From assembly GCA_022818135.1 (NCBI GenBank), contig JAFMSR010000039.1, positions 1 to 64,000 of the forward strand: a DNA stretch of 64,000 bases, given 5' to 3'. The notes beneath the pieces are model-generated. The model did not search any database, was not told the DNA's origin, and saw only the letters and a program-made list of their open reading frames with translations. Position 1 is the first letter of the stretch; every line of letters begins with the position of its first letter. This DNA comes from Saxidomus purpurata. Taxonomy: Eukaryota; Mollusca; Bivalvia; Venerida; Veneridae. The position numbers and the translations under genes are program-made. Below, one piece after another: positions 22,503 to 33,595 of this stretch.

Positions 22503-23483
22503 CACAGTGTACGAACTCAGACTGTATCAAACCGGAAGTCGCCAACGAATAGGCATACAGTAACTATTTCCAAGTTAACTGTGTAATTTTATTGCAAGTT
22601 GCCAAGTAGAAATAGAAAGGGTACAGTAAGTATTCCAATTTTATTTGATACAGAGATAATACTACGTATCAGGAAATATCGAAGTTTATGTTTTACATTG
22701 TTTATTTGTTTAAAAACATAGCAAAGAATTGTTGAAAATAGTTCAGTTGTTCTAAAATTGCGATATTTTGTCAATTTATCTCTTCCCAACATTGTTAAGC
22801 GAACTTTAGTAGCCACCATCCGCTACAAGGATATCTTATCCGTAGATAAGTTCCAACATTGTCGTCCATTTATTGCATTTCTTTTGAAGAAAATATCTTT
22901 TTTTGAGGTACATGTATCGATTTGACTGTATGCCTATTCGCTAAGACACTGTGTGCAAATCCCAAACCGTTATAAAATGACTGTATGCCTATTCGCAAAT
23001 ACGTCGATTTTATATTTCCAATTATTTCAGGTAGTTATGGCTGACTGGCAGTGCTATTATTGAAATTTGACCTCAACATCGTTTAGTGATATCATCAACC
23101 ACTCCTTTACATTTTCCGCTAACAGCATTCTAAAATCAAAATATGATAAACATTCGACTGTGCTTATTCTGTTACAAAATTTAATGATCTTTACATGGGT
23201 TGCAAAATACTGAAGACTACATCTATTCTAAATTTGTGAAACTTCTTCTTGGGACATGAGTTCGAGTTCTTGCACGGTCAATTCTTTTATAGCTTTAGGA
23301 ACAAGGTTATTTTTGCTTACATATCTTATAATCGAATGTTTCATGACATGTTTCGACGACAGAAGATGATAAGACATGACTCAATCGTATGCATTTCATT
23401 TACTACTGAATGCCCCCCAATTCAAACAACAACATAGAAATGTAATAAATGTACATTGATATAAATACAATAACTCTAGCAGT

Positions 23484-23912
23484 ACAGCTCCTTTCGAATA
23501 CAGCTGACAGCTCCGCGGGGAGCCGTATTCGGTGCACATTAACGAATACAGCTCTCTTGGTATAGCGGAGCTTTATTCGAAGCAAAACATATGCAAATTC
23601 GACTGAAGCTCCCTATGTTTGCTTTATTAGAATATAATATTATAAAGAACCATGATCCCTATGTTAAAAGTGTCCACAGATAGAAATAAGGAACCCCAGT
23701 TGCCTAAAACATCTAACACATGTTCAATATATTGCATGTTACATCTATTCCGTCCGTCTATTTGTCCCACCATCTGTCTCTTGTCCTATCCTGTCTGTTG
23801 TCTTTTCTGTCAATCTGTCAGGCCGTACACCAAGATGTGTATGAGCAAAAAGTAATTAAACTTAAAATTTTACGGGTGGGGTAGGTGGGGGGCTGTATTC
23901 GAAACGAGCTGT
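23484..23912. mobile_element. Nested MITE with ACAGCTCSTTTCGAATACAGC ends
   Basis: A 21-base inverted end with one mismatch: ACAGCTCCTTTCGAATACAG at the left and its complement at 23892-23912. It is 429 bases and non-coding, with further GTATTCG motifs just inside. The target duplication is unclear (GT or TA at most). Confidence 0.6.
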
Positions 23913-23947
23913 GTCCGGTGTTACAGTACACTTTGTTTTTTAAAACC

Positions 23948-24147
23948 AAAAATAATATCAAACAGGGAATGCCACGTACCAAAAACGCAGCCTCCCCAAA
24001 ACGAGCCCCACAGCACCCAGAAGTGCACACCACCAACACGCACGCACGCACGCACGCACGCACGCACACACAACACACACACACACACACACACACAATC
24101 ATGTACACACACAAACATACACTACCAACACACACAAGCACACAAAG
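23948..24147 (-). mobile_element. Retroelement family M, copy h
   Basis: The tail is shortened to AAAAATAATATC. The 3' block is complete and followed by an ACGC-rich then AC tract, and it is truncated after CACACAAAG. AAAACC occurs at both edges (23942-23947 and just after 24147), a likely 6-base target duplication. Confidence 0.88.
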
Positions 24148-25061
24148 AAAACCATGTTGGGAAGAAAGGACGAGATAGGATTCATTTAAAGAAAGGTTAT
24201 CATAATAAAGTTAAAAAGCAGATATTTAATAAATCATCTACAATTTATTTGATGATTGGCAATACTCGCTACAGAGCCATTCAATAATGCAACGTACGAC
24301 AAGTCAATTATGTTTCATGACAATGATCCCTGTACACGCTAATACTTTTAAGTTGGCAAACAGGCTTCATTCATAAACGGTTACCATTTATTACGGTACT
24401 CTTCAATCTACTGCGTATTTTACTCCCTCAAAATAAATAGGAAGAGTCATAGGTAAGCTAATATATACACAGGTCCATGCTTGAAACAATTTGATAACTT
24501 TGAAACCAAAATTAGTAGCGGAAGCAAGAATTGCGCTTTTAAATCAATATTACATTTGTTGCGTTCTGTGCAATTATTGTACAGTGGTTTTACGATTATC
24601 ATACAGTAAACATTTTTGTGTTTGCGAATATGCATACAGTGCATATCTATAATGCATGTAAATACCAACAGTATTTTGACACATTCCTTACGTTTTAACT
24701 AGTTAGTAAGGGTGTTCTCATTACATGAATGGATGACCGAACTGTAAACAACACTTCCGAGGCAAAGAACTCTCCATATCTTTAAAAAAACATTTTTATG
24801 ACGAATGCTCTATGTTGCCCTAATGTTTTGAGTTCTTTTTTAAAATACATATAAATATTTTGAATATAACCACGTCTGACAATACCTACATCAAATATAA
24901 CTATTCTACGATACAAAAAGTTAAATCACAATTACTATGCTGTCGCAATTCCTACTTAAACTTGAAATAAAATTACACGGTAAACTTTAAAACCGTTACT
25001 GTATGTATATTCGGTGGCGACTTCCGGTCGGATACAGTCTGAGTTCGTACACTATGGTCTT

Positions 25062-26050
25062 CTAAGGTTTGAATTCTCGAGCGAATTTGAGCTCCTTTCG
25101 TTTTGACGTCATATAACGATTTGATTTCATTTTCTATTTCTAATATTTTATTCTGTGATGTAATTTTATTTTCACTTCTTTAAAACAAATATTTTAACTG
25201 CTTTTCTAGCGCTTGTTAATCATTATTTCCTACTCTTGCTTTCTGCTCGGAAAATTTTATCGAGTTTTCTTTTATTTCATATATACAAATTTCCCATTTT
25301 GATTGGTAGCTTTCAATATTTAGAGTTTTACATTTATCAATGACTCGTGAAATCTGTTCATAGTAGGACTGGTCTTCAAGATAAGAATCATTTAGTTTCA
25401 AGAACCCTGGACCTCTCTTAAAACATGATTTTAATTTAAATGATGTTGCTTGGTGGTCTCTACTTTGAATTAGAGCAGGGCGTATATCTGTTGAAAGGGC
25501 TAATGGTATGATGTTTTCATCTATAGGCCATAAATCGATCCTACTTTTTTCAGAATTATTTTGACGGCGCCATGTAAGCTGGTGTGTATTGTCATTTAGT
25601 TTATACCATATATCAATCAATTTAAGATGTTTCATTAAATCAGACAAACTTTTAGAAATGTTTATGCTACTTGTCATGGAACGTGTTATCCTATCAGATG
25701 TATTAAGAACTTCATCAAAATCTCCGCCTAAAATAATTATACCTTCTGCGTGACTTTTTAAAATATCACCGATTTCAAGGAAATATTTCTTTCGCTTTTT
25801 CTTATCATTAAAGGCCTATATATTCAATAATGTATAGGTATTATTGTGAAATTTAATGTTAGTTGAGACATGTATCTTCCATTATAGTCACTGTAATGGC
25901 TTAAAACGGTGCTATTCAAAGAGTGTATAAGAATGGAGCATCCTTTGCTATTTGTTTCGCCGTATGAATTGTAGAAATGCCAGTCATTTAATTGATATTT
26001 TACAGAGTTAACAATATCAACGGTGAAGTTAGTTTTTTGCAAAAATGCTA
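25062..26050 (-). pseudogene. L1-like ORF2: endonuclease and linker
   Basis: NFTVDIVNSVKYQLNDWHFY and NSYGETNSKGCSILIHSLNS come first, then KYFLEIGDILKSHAEG and IIILGGDFDEVLNTSDRITR, where GGDF equals the GDFN box of the APE-type endonuclease. Next is LTWRRQNNSEKSRIDLWPI (the SRID box), then QSRDHQATSFKL (the catalytic DH). Linker RGPGFLKLNDSYLEDQSYYE follows, and a last segment ends IQTLED at the element A site. Stops and frameshifts are present (for example the stop at 25216). Confidence 0.85.
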
Positions 26051-26052
26051 TA

Positions 26053-26975
26053 CAGTAGACTCCCTAAATTCCGAACCCCTAAAAAACCGGATACCTCAAA
26101 ACTCCGGCCGTTTTTTCTCCGCCCTTTTTTTCTCCACTGACACTTAATGTTAATTTTCCCCCGATAATCCGGTCCCTCAATTTTCCGAATTCCGGCCGAT
26201 AGTTTTGGTCCAATTATGATATTGTGTATTAAAATGACTGTCAATAATCCGGTCGCAGTCTGATGTGCCGAATCGTGGCGATTGTCTAATTTGCAAACTT
26301 ATGTCGATCACAAAGAATAAGTGCGAATTAGTTTGTGAATTGACCCTATTGCCAAACAATACACTTTGTCTATCAAACGTTCTGATAATTAGATTTCATC
26401 TCAAGATTGATAGATTTATAAAATCGTTTATCTTTAAGACATTTCGCTCAGATTTGTTCGAAATTTAGCAAAACGATAAAGCCTTATTTTATATTTTGTG
26501 TCATAGTAAATCATGACAGCGGAATTTTAGCGGGGATTTACAATATATACATGTACAGGAAACGAAAAATGAATGTGCTAAGAGTGCTGAACAGAACGAA
26601 CATAAGTTTTATTGTTAGAATTTAAAGTATATTCGTCTGTATCTTGAATTTCACGACGTGTTATCTTAACGTCGCGCCAGGTGATGCTGACATTTAATTA
26701 CAATGTAAATGAATAATAGCTTTTAATTTTGTGAATGTTATTTTAATGTTTTATGGGCGGTGACATGCATTGAAATGTCTTAAGATGTATTTTAATAAAG
26801 TCGATAGTGTAGTAATTCAAGTTTGCAAGAAAGACTGTCGTGTTTCATGAAACAGAGGAATGACCAGAGGTACGTACAAAACTTACAAAATCTCATCCCC
26901 CGAAATTCCGGCCACCTCGGAAAACCGGCCGATTTTTCCCTGCCGAAGGCCGTCCGGTATTTCGAGGTTCTACTG
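26053..26975. mobile_element. pogo/Tigger-like non-autonomous element
   Basis: 923 bases, with ends CAGTAGACTCCC... and, inward from the right, CAGTAGAACCTCGAAATACC, flanked by TA at 26051-26052 and 26976-26977. CAGTAGA ends in a TA site and repeated CCGG/CGGCCG words near both ends are typical of pogo/Tigger-type elements of the Tc1-mariner group. No transposase ORF. Deleting one TA plus the element rejoins the LINE reading frame exactly. Confidence 0.88.
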
Positions 26976-27075
26976 TATTTGTTTTTTGTTGTATTAAATA
27001 TTGCTGCAGTCTGCCTTGTTTTTGTTTATTTCGTAAGCCTTGACAATTTAAGGACAATAAATGTGTTATACGACA
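26976..27075 (-). pseudogene. L1-like ORF2: start of endonuclease
   Basis: ITHLLSLNCQGLRNKQKQG and LQQYLIQQKTN: the SLN.QGLRN start of an APE-type endonuclease domain. It continues on the other side of the pogo-like element. Confidence 0.8.
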
Positions 27076-27264
27076 TGATTCGAAGTAATTATTTATGACT
27101 ATGATATTTGATTTAAATACATCAAAATTATTTGGTAAGGTACACAGGTGTAACAACATGATCCAAATTAATACTATGGAGTTTGATTTAAAAATATCAA
27201 TGTATTTAGTAGAATAAACAGGTAACTTTCCATGTTTGAAATGGTGATATCTTGTACTTGTACA

Positions 27265-27516
27265 TCACGGTACTTTAGGCACGCTCAAAGTTGGTGGAAG
27301 CGTTGTAACTGTAACTTTACAGTGTATACCGAATACTTTAACGCATTTCTGAAGTGATAGTTGTTTCTCCGAACAAATAGTAAAGGGTTCACAGCTTGTG
27401 AATGATTTCCTATAGAAACATGTATTATTGTTTTGAATAAATACTGTAGGCATACTGCCGCCATATACTGAAATACATTCGGGGATAGGACATGTTTTTA
27501 AGAAGCGCATTCTCAC
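27265..27516 (-). CDS. Hypothetical cysteine-rich exon or remnant
   Basis: An 83-residue frame with regularly placed cysteines: FLKTCPIPECISVYGGS, NNTCFYRKSFTSCEPFTICS, LSLQKCVKVFGIHCKVTVTT. It could be a piece of a secreted or extracellular protein. There is no signal peptide and no family I recognise. Confidence 0.25.
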   Translation of the reverse strand: MRMRFLKTCPIPECISVYGGSMPTVFIQNNNTCFYRKSFTSCEPFTICSEKQLSLQKCVKVFGIHCKVTVTTLPPTLSVPKVP

Positions 27517-27845
27517 GCCATACCGTTTGTGTTGACCCAGGTGTTATTATACTTTTGATCATTGAAAGCCATTTTACCGCGTTTATATCATGCAGTTAAC
27601 AATTTATTTGTCCCCTGCACATCCAAATATGATAAATATTAGTTAAACTTATCCAGTAGTTACAATTTTAGTATATAAACTGGGTTTCGTATTAACACAC
27701 GTTTAGTCTCTGTAGAACAATTATATGATAATAACTAAATTATACCTGCATTCTTTTTGCTTGAAATTTCGCCATATTCAGCATTTAACGATGAAGGGAT
27801 TTCTCTAAAACGCCTGTTTCGGTAAGCAATTCATATTTCTTTGAT
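27517..27845. other. Intron, nothing recognised
   Basis: No coding or repeat feature seen. Confidence 0.5.
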
Positions 27846-28775
27846 TATACCCCGACACCCCCTCCCCCGCCCGCAAAGTGTAAGGGGGTATACTGGATTC
27901 AACTTGTCTGTCTGCGCTCTTAATCTCCAAAACCTCTGCTCAGAATAAACGATACTTCACAAAAATGATAAGTACCATGACTAGTTGTGCATGGTCAATG
28001 TTTCGGGTCACTAGGTCAAAGATTAAGGTTACAGGGGCTCCAAAAAGTAATCTTAATCTCTAATACCCCTGTTCAGACCTTAATGACACTGCAGAGAAAT
28101 GATTTGCACCATACTGAGTGGTGTATGGTCCATGTAACGGGCCACTCAGTCAAAGGTCAAGGACACAAAGGCTCGAGAGACTAAAATAGTGTGCGCACTC
28201 AAATCTCCAATAACCGGAGTATGAATTTAATGGTACTTTACAGAAATGATGAGCACCACGCTAAGTTGTGAGTGGTCCATGTTCCGCGTCACTAGGTCAA
28301 AGGTCAAGATCATAGAGGCTCGAAAAATAAATCTCATGCGCTCTTAATCTTCAAAACCCTAGTCAGAATTTAATTTTCTTGCATACCAGATCTGGATATC
28401 TGCAGTTTTCACTAGTGCTGAAAAATCTTACCTTACATTACTACAAGAAGATAATGCCTACATATTAGTTCTTAATATTATTCTATCTTTGCTAATTTTA
28501 GTAGAACATAGTACGCAAAAAAAACATATCTCTGACAGCACGTGCAGATGAAAATATCCGTCTCTCGGGTAACATTTTTGGCAGAAGTGATAAGTACCAT
28601 GCCTAGTTATGCATGGACCATGTTTTGGGTCACTAGGTCAGGATCACAGGAGCTTTAGATCATAAAATCTTGTGCGCTCTGATTCTCGAAAGCTTCTGGC
28701 CAGAATTCAAAGATACTTCACATAATTAATAAGTACCATGCCTAGTTTTGCATGGGCTAATAATTTAAGTATCAG
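27846..28775 (-). repeat. Satellite carrier (pearl-like), units of roughly 160 bases
   Basis: Several diverged units share AAATGATAAGTACCATG-type, GGTCACTAGGTCAAAGGTCA and TGTGCGCTCTTAATCTCC-type words. GGGGGTATACTGGATTC and a GTCTGTCTG remnant lie at the left. It is interrupted by an R3 copy at 28376-28580. Bivalve pearl and related Helitron-like elements carry central tandem units of about 160 bases and a short simple repeat, so I place it there tentatively. Confidence 0.65.
28376..28580 (+). repeat. Repeat R3, copy 1
   Basis: TTCTTGCATACCAGAT, GGATATCTG and GAAAATATCCGTC...CGGGTAAC are shared with 49665-49985. Inserted within the satellite carrier. Confidence 0.6.
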
Positions 28776-29025
28776 ATGTTACATAAATGTTATACTGTGT
28801 CAGTGCGGTTATCGAATTATTCATGGTGGGATATTGTGCCGTGCGTCTAGATTTAAATGACTATTTGAACTATCTTTCTCCCTCATCCTGCATATAAAAC
28901 CGAAAATAACCAACGATAAAAAATAACAAAAACAAATTTAAAGAACATTGATAACGGTGTATAACACAGTGCAACATTAAAAAAAATAGCCATCCTTCAA
29001 TAAAATAAACCTAAAACTTAAAACC

Positions 29026-29100
29026 ATCTGGACAGGATTCGAACCCATGGAACCTCGCATACAAATAAAACATACAATCCTTACGCCAATGTCTCTATGG
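29026..29100 (-). other. tRNA-like sequence (pseudogene or SINE head)
   Basis: The minus strand has an A-box-like TTGGCGTAAGGATT and a perfect B box GGTTCGAATCC. The acceptor stem pairs at only about five of seven positions, and the anticodon arm is poor. It is not a functional tRNA by eye. Confidence 0.35.
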
Positions 29101-29414
29101 TGTGAACCTCAGTTAGTGAAAAACATTTATTTGATACCACATGGAAATAACGAAGACACACCTGAATGTTACTGAAAATATTGGTGAGGGTTAACGAGTG
29201 CCAGTTAAATAATGTCGCACACTAGATGGTCAAGTTCTACGTTATTTCTATGTCTTAATGCTTCCTTGAAAGTTTGAAAATAACTATTTAAACTGACTTC
29301 ACAATATTACGGATTAAGTCAGCTGTATGGACAAAACGAACTGTCGTGATTGGTTTTATCAAGCATCACATTTTGGCATGTTTGAAGATTTGACAAGATT
29401 TATTAAAAGAGTAA

Positions 29415-30107
29415 GTGGGGGTTTACACCTTCCTAGTTTCTTGTACAAGACATTAAGATAAGTACTATTTATGTCTTGTACAAGAATTTTTCATATGTAA
29501 ACACCCACATTTGAGCAACTTTTGTCAGAATTTATGTGACATAATATGCGATAATTTTCTTGCATGAGAATAGAGCCTGTTCTATTTTTTCACAATTTCT
29601 TGGCTGTCAAATTACTGATAAAAAGTGTTTAATGGGAAAAACAGGTGTGGGAGAGGTAATTCAGGTATATTTTTCAAATTTTGTACACAATGGCTTGGTC
29701 AAAGGACAAAGTTGACCAACTGATCAATTTATACCAAAAAAGGGAACATTTATATGATACAAGTGCAAAGTACTATCACACTGAACAAAAAAGAGAGTTT
29801 TTAAGATGAAATTTAAATGCCATTTTAATATGTATTGGTCATTCAATTAAAGATTTTTCTCGATAAGAACACTTAATGCATTTTTTTAAAACATAATCCA
29901 TTAATTTCATATTTTCTTAAAAAGTTCAGAAACTCGTCTGCATGCTAAAGGCAATATTATGTGCGAAAGACATCTCCCCGCTATTTTGTGATTAATTGTC
30001 AAAGCAATTCTTGCTAGATCTTGTGTAGAAAAATTTCTTGTACAAGTCATAACTTTGCCTTATCTTTAATGTCTTGTACAAGAAACTTGTTGTATGTAAA
30101 CGAAGCC
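29415..30107 (+). mobile_element. PIF/Harbinger-like element
   Basis: TAA is duplicated at 29412-29414 and 30108-30110. The inverted ends share GTTTACA, TTTCTTGTACAAGACATTAA and a second TCTTGTACAAGAA copy about 50 bases further in. A 3-base TAA/TTA duplication with such ends fits PIF/Harbinger. Its only ORF is a MADF/Myb-like start (29690-29809), and no transposase is present. Confidence 0.8.
29690..29809 (+). pseudogene. Truncated MADF/Myb-like protein of Harbinger element
   Basis: 39 codons: MAWSKDKVDQLINLYQKREH, then LYDTSAKYYHTEQKREFLR and a stop. W..DKV..LI.LY....LYD matches the start of MADF-type DNA-binding domains, which accompany the transposase in PIF/Harbinger elements. A full domain is about 80 residues, so this is cut to roughly half. 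Confidence 0.6.
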
Positions 30108-30110
30108 TAA

Positions 30111-31312
30111 TAATTGTGTTGGTCTAACCTTTTGCATTTGATATTTACTACAATATTTTACTTTTAACATAAAGCCGCTATATGGCTTTATTCTATTATG
30201 AAAACATAATAATTGAAAGGCTCATCGAAATTTAATGTGATACAATATTTGCAAATAAAAAATGATTTTCCCGTCGGCAAAAAATAAGTAATGACGAATA
30301 GAGGCTGCAGTTTGTTCATAGGTTTATTTGTACTTTCTTTTTTTCATTTTTTAAATATAATTTATGTTGAATTATAATTGTGCAACATACAAATATGCAG
30401 TTCCTTGTAATTATACTTTACGTGAGCATTTTGAAATAATGAAATTAATGTTTTTTAAGCTCATGGATTAGTTTTAGAATATTTCATAATGAGATAAACT
30501 ATAATATCTAGTAAAGTGTTATAGATAATATTCATTAGATACATGTATCTACACGATTATAACATTGAAACTATAATGCAAACGGAAGTCAATTTTTGCT
30601 TTTGGTTTATGCAAAATGATAAGCAAATTAAAAATCAAAATTCATACATTTTACAAAAAAAATCCATGATGTCTTTAAAACTATGCCAACTAACAAGATT
30701 ACATTTGATTGCAAATTTGTTGTATCTGAATATTATAAAAAACAAATACAATTCTTCAATTCTAAACGTCCGATGTGTATGTCATTTACGCTGCTTTTAG
30801 ATTTGGAAACAAATCAAAACGACATTTTGGAGCTACAAAATGATCAGAAACAATTATTGATAGACACATGAAAACAAATTCTTTAAGTTTAAATCTTTTT
30901 TTATTTCAAATCAGTATTAAATTTTGCTCCGTTTTTACGATACTCAGGATTTTTGGATAAACTTCTTACACACAGTATTGTAGTAAGCATAGCTAAATAT
31001 CTGACACATGCCGATCGCATGTACGATTGAATTACAAATTCTTTCATAAATGCATTTTCATTTTGGTCCCGAAAAATCCGTTAACTGCACTGAATAAAAA
31101 ATGAAATTATTTCTTTATTCCTCATTATTTCATTTTCTTCCCATCTTTAATAATTTGTACAATGCTTTAAAACATCAAAACCTAACGATAAAAAACACCC
31201 TCACATTATACCTTTATCTGATAAAAACAGCTGGTAAGAAACATATCTAATAATCGATAGAAAAAGCGTTCTCAGTGCCGGCGTGTTGCTAGTAGGTGAT
31301 TTTTTGGTGTGA
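30111..31312. other. Intron, nothing recognised
   Basis: Very AT-rich; short plus-strand frames (30543-30871) have no motif. Confidence 0.5.
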
Positions 31313-31495
31313 ATGGAACATTCGTTTTCTCAAAGAACTGACTATCAGGGGACATTACTCTATTTACAACAGAGCTCCAATGATTGGTTTCATGGAGATT
31401 TTGTTTCGATTTTAAATATTGGTGGAGGGACTGACGCTGGGCAGTGCGCGGTCACAATAGCTCACCCCGGCTCTTTGTACCAGGTGAGCTTATAA
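31313..31495 (+). CDS. Hypothetical short ORF
   Basis: 60 codons, MEHSFSQRTDYQGTLLYLQQ onward, with INIGG-like and GQCAVTIAHPG segments. A GTGAGC donor-like site sits just before its end. No family is recognised. It lies inside an intron of the TRPML-like gene, on the opposite strand. Confidence 0.2.
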   Translation: MEHSFSQRTDYQGTLLYLQQSSNDWFHGDFVSILNIGGGTDAGQCAVTIAHPGSLYQVSL

Positions 31496-31588
31496 AAACC
31501 TAAATCAGATTCTAAAATATTTATGTTAATAATGTTCATTTGTACGATAACAATAATGTAACAAAATACCTAAAATTGTAATGTTTAC

Positions 31589-31711
31589 CTTTACATGGTA
31601 CGGCCCAAGAACTATGTATGTGCATGTCCAGAATCCAACGAAAATCAGTATTACGCAAACTAAGAAAAATACGACGTCCAAGGCTGCCTTCTTAATTGTC
31701 TTGAATAACAG
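31589..31711 (-). CDS. TRPML-like channel, S5 exon
   Basis: 41 codons, phase 0 at both ends (acceptor AATTACAG, donor AAG/GTAAAC). LLFKTIKKAALDVVFFLVCV is followed by GFWTCTYIVLGPYHVK. The sequence G..C..IVLGPYH is a hallmark of mucolipins between S5 and the pore loop, which makes this the second most diagnostic exon. Confidence 0.88.
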
Positions 31712-32810
31712 CTGTAATTAGAACAACACATTGTTTTTAACATAATGAAATGCGCATCTTATTCATTCGTTTGTTCTTTTAAACGTCGTTACACTCCCAA
31801 AACTAGTTTTAGGTAGAATCATAAATTAATATGCGAAAGTACATCTTATAAACGCAGACAAATTAAATGTTGTTTATTAAAACCCGTCAACGGGCATGAC
31901 TGTGCCAAAATCGTCTAAAAGATGCTGGCAATATGCAGTACAATACGGAGTAACAAATCATTTATATACATATTTATTTAACCCCAAACTAGGGTATTAG
32001 AGAACAAACATATATATGACCAGCGACACGGGAAAATGTGCCTTCGGACAAAATACTTGGAAACTAGAACAAACAATATTTCAATATCAATATATGAAAT
32101 GTTCAGTTACCCACGTCCAGTAGATACAAGATTACAACATTCTGAAAAAGAAGTCACTGATCACTCTAAAAATGACGTCGCATACCACAATTTAATGTCA
32201 ACACTCACTTCGATGTACAAGGGCAGTGAATTATTCCGATAAGCATTTTCTATCTGCATCATTTATTTTTGGTTGCAAAATTATACACTCTTTCGATATA
32301 TATCATATCTGGTGAAATACTTCATTTCCTCTTTCCATGATATGCTTTTTTCATAGGGTATCGCCAAAATAAGAAACAAGATTCATTTTGAATCACTGTT
32401 GCCATAGCAATGGTTTTGAATGATTTTGAAGCGAATAGTATGTTTATGTGCAGGAAAATATAGTGGCTATCAGTTTTGAACATTGGTTTTGCATTTAAAG
32501 GGGAAGGCACATTTTTGCGCGACGACGGTCATATACATATTATGCCATCAAAACATCATACAAACGCACCACTAGGTATTGTATCAACCACTTATGTAAT
32601 TGCATTTAAATTCAACCATTAGCCGAGCAGAACGAGCACAGAGAAAGTTTATGTCACCCATACGGCCAAACATGTAGACAGACAGAGGGAAAGCACATTT
32701 GTTCATATAGCTATCGTGCGTTCTGTGTTGCACCATGAATAGTAAATGGCACTAAACACAGTAAGCTTAAAATTTAACGATGATACTATACATAATTAAG
32801 TAGAACTTAC
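31712..32810. other. Intron, nothing recognised
   Basis: No gene or repeat family seen; a short plus-strand frame at 32036-32242 has no motif. Confidence 0.5.
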
Positions 32811-32942
32811 AGAAAATTTATTATGTATTCTGATAAATCGAATAAACGAAAACCATGTCAACAGGCACCCTGAACCAATCAAAGTAACGTTGTCGTCCCA
32901 TTTGTACAAAGAATACCCCTGAGAGTTGAGATCATTTTCAAG
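32811..32942 (-). CDS. TRPML-like channel, S4 exon
   Basis: 44 codons, phase 0 (acceptor TTGTAG, donor TCT/GTAAGT). LYKWDDNVTLIGSGCLLTWF and SFIRFIRIHNKFS. It corresponds to the mucolipin stretch with LLG...L.WVG.IRY ahead of the S4-S5 linker. Confidence 0.8.
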
Positions 32943-33082
32943 CTACAATAACAAAGGCTACATTAAAAAGTATGCATTGGCACTGTAGGTGAATTTCAGA
33001 CCGCATTTTCAGGCGAAAAGCAACGTGATAAATCAATGCATCACTTCAATACAGTAATATGTGAAAAAATGAAATTGTTTAC

Positions 33083-33220
33083 CATTTTTGTAAATCTGTA
33101 AAAGCCAGTCAGCGTACATATATCTCCTATAACGGACACAAAACTCCAACATGGAATATCCCAAAATGTGGGTTCGTATTTACATTTTTTTGTACCATCA
33201 TCAAAACAGCAATAGCGATA
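33083..33220 (-). CDS. TRPML-like channel, S3 exon
   Basis: 46 codons, phase 0. YRYCCFDDGTKKCKYEPTFW is followed by the hydrophobic S3 segment WSFVSVIGDICTLTGFYRF. Mucolipins have a comparable NGWY...VSD.LTI.GS stretch. The acceptor (AATGCAG) is the best of two choices. Confidence 0.72.
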
Positions 33221-33595
33221 CTGCATTATTAACTGCAATAATTAAACGTTCACAAAAATATATATTAGTTTTAAATTGCTTGTATTATTGCATTAAAGCT
33301 AAAGATAAGTCGAATGTATTTGAAAAAGTTTGTACGTCTAATAATTCTTTGCAATTACTCATTTGATCGTAAAGGAATCATGCATCATTAGTCATAAACT
33401 ATACAGTGTTTACTTTTTCATTGAATAAATTGTATTGTCTATAAGCGTTAAAATGTTGGTTGGATAAATTATAATTACGAAACTCGACCCTAATGTAAAG
33501 TTCAGGAAAACATAGGCGGCATAATATGTGTACATTAAACGCTAGAAACACTGTTTTGTTCAAGCTGCAAGCACATACAATATACAACTGATTAC

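Larger units (their letters stand above)
22503..25056. mobile_element. Element A: RSS-like termini, 5-base duplication
   Basis: A 2554-base insertion in the L1-like ORF2. The inverted ends are about 62 bases with about six mismatches. Left, inward, is CACAGTGTACGAACTCAGAC; right, inward, is CATAGTGTACGAACTCAGAC. GTCTT is duplicated at 22498-22502 and 25057-25061. CACAGTG equals the heptamer of vertebrate V(D)J recombination signals. CAC-starting ends with 5-base duplications are known for Transib and RAG-like transposons. No nonamer or transposase ORF is visible, so it is a non-autonomous element of uncertain class. The inner part of the end, TGACTGTATGCCTATTCGC, recurs near 22923 and 22979 as subterminal repeats. 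A MITE (23484-23912) and retroelement copy h are nested inside. Confidence 0.85.
20324..27075 (-). mobile_element. L1-like LINE with two nested DNA transposons
   Basis: Three blocks, read downward on the minus strand, form one ORF2. 27075-26976 holds the endonuclease start. 26050-25062 holds the rest of the endonuclease and the linker. 22502-20324 runs from RT to the terminal cysteine motif. The gaps are exactly the pogo-like element (26053-26975) and element A (22503-25056), and coding sense resumes across each. The DGEKKSKYF segment that marks the RT start in L1-type ORF2 is rebuilt across the element A junction, with a one-base slip in an A9 tract. No ORF1 was found upstream. The element is dead. 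Confidence 0.85.

Noticed and set aside
24010..24070. Regular ACGC repeats that might look like a CRISPR or regulatory array
   Set aside because: They are part of the microsatellite of retroelement copy h; there are no spacers, and the genome is eukaryotic.
22503..25056. CACTA-superfamily (En/Spm) element
   Set aside because: The right edge reads CACTATG on the plus strand, but read inward the ends are CACAG and CATAG, and the duplication is 5 bases rather than 2-3.
29026..29100. Functional tRNA gene on the minus strand
   Set aside because: The B box is good, but the acceptor and anticodon stems are poor; kept only as a tRNA-like fragment.
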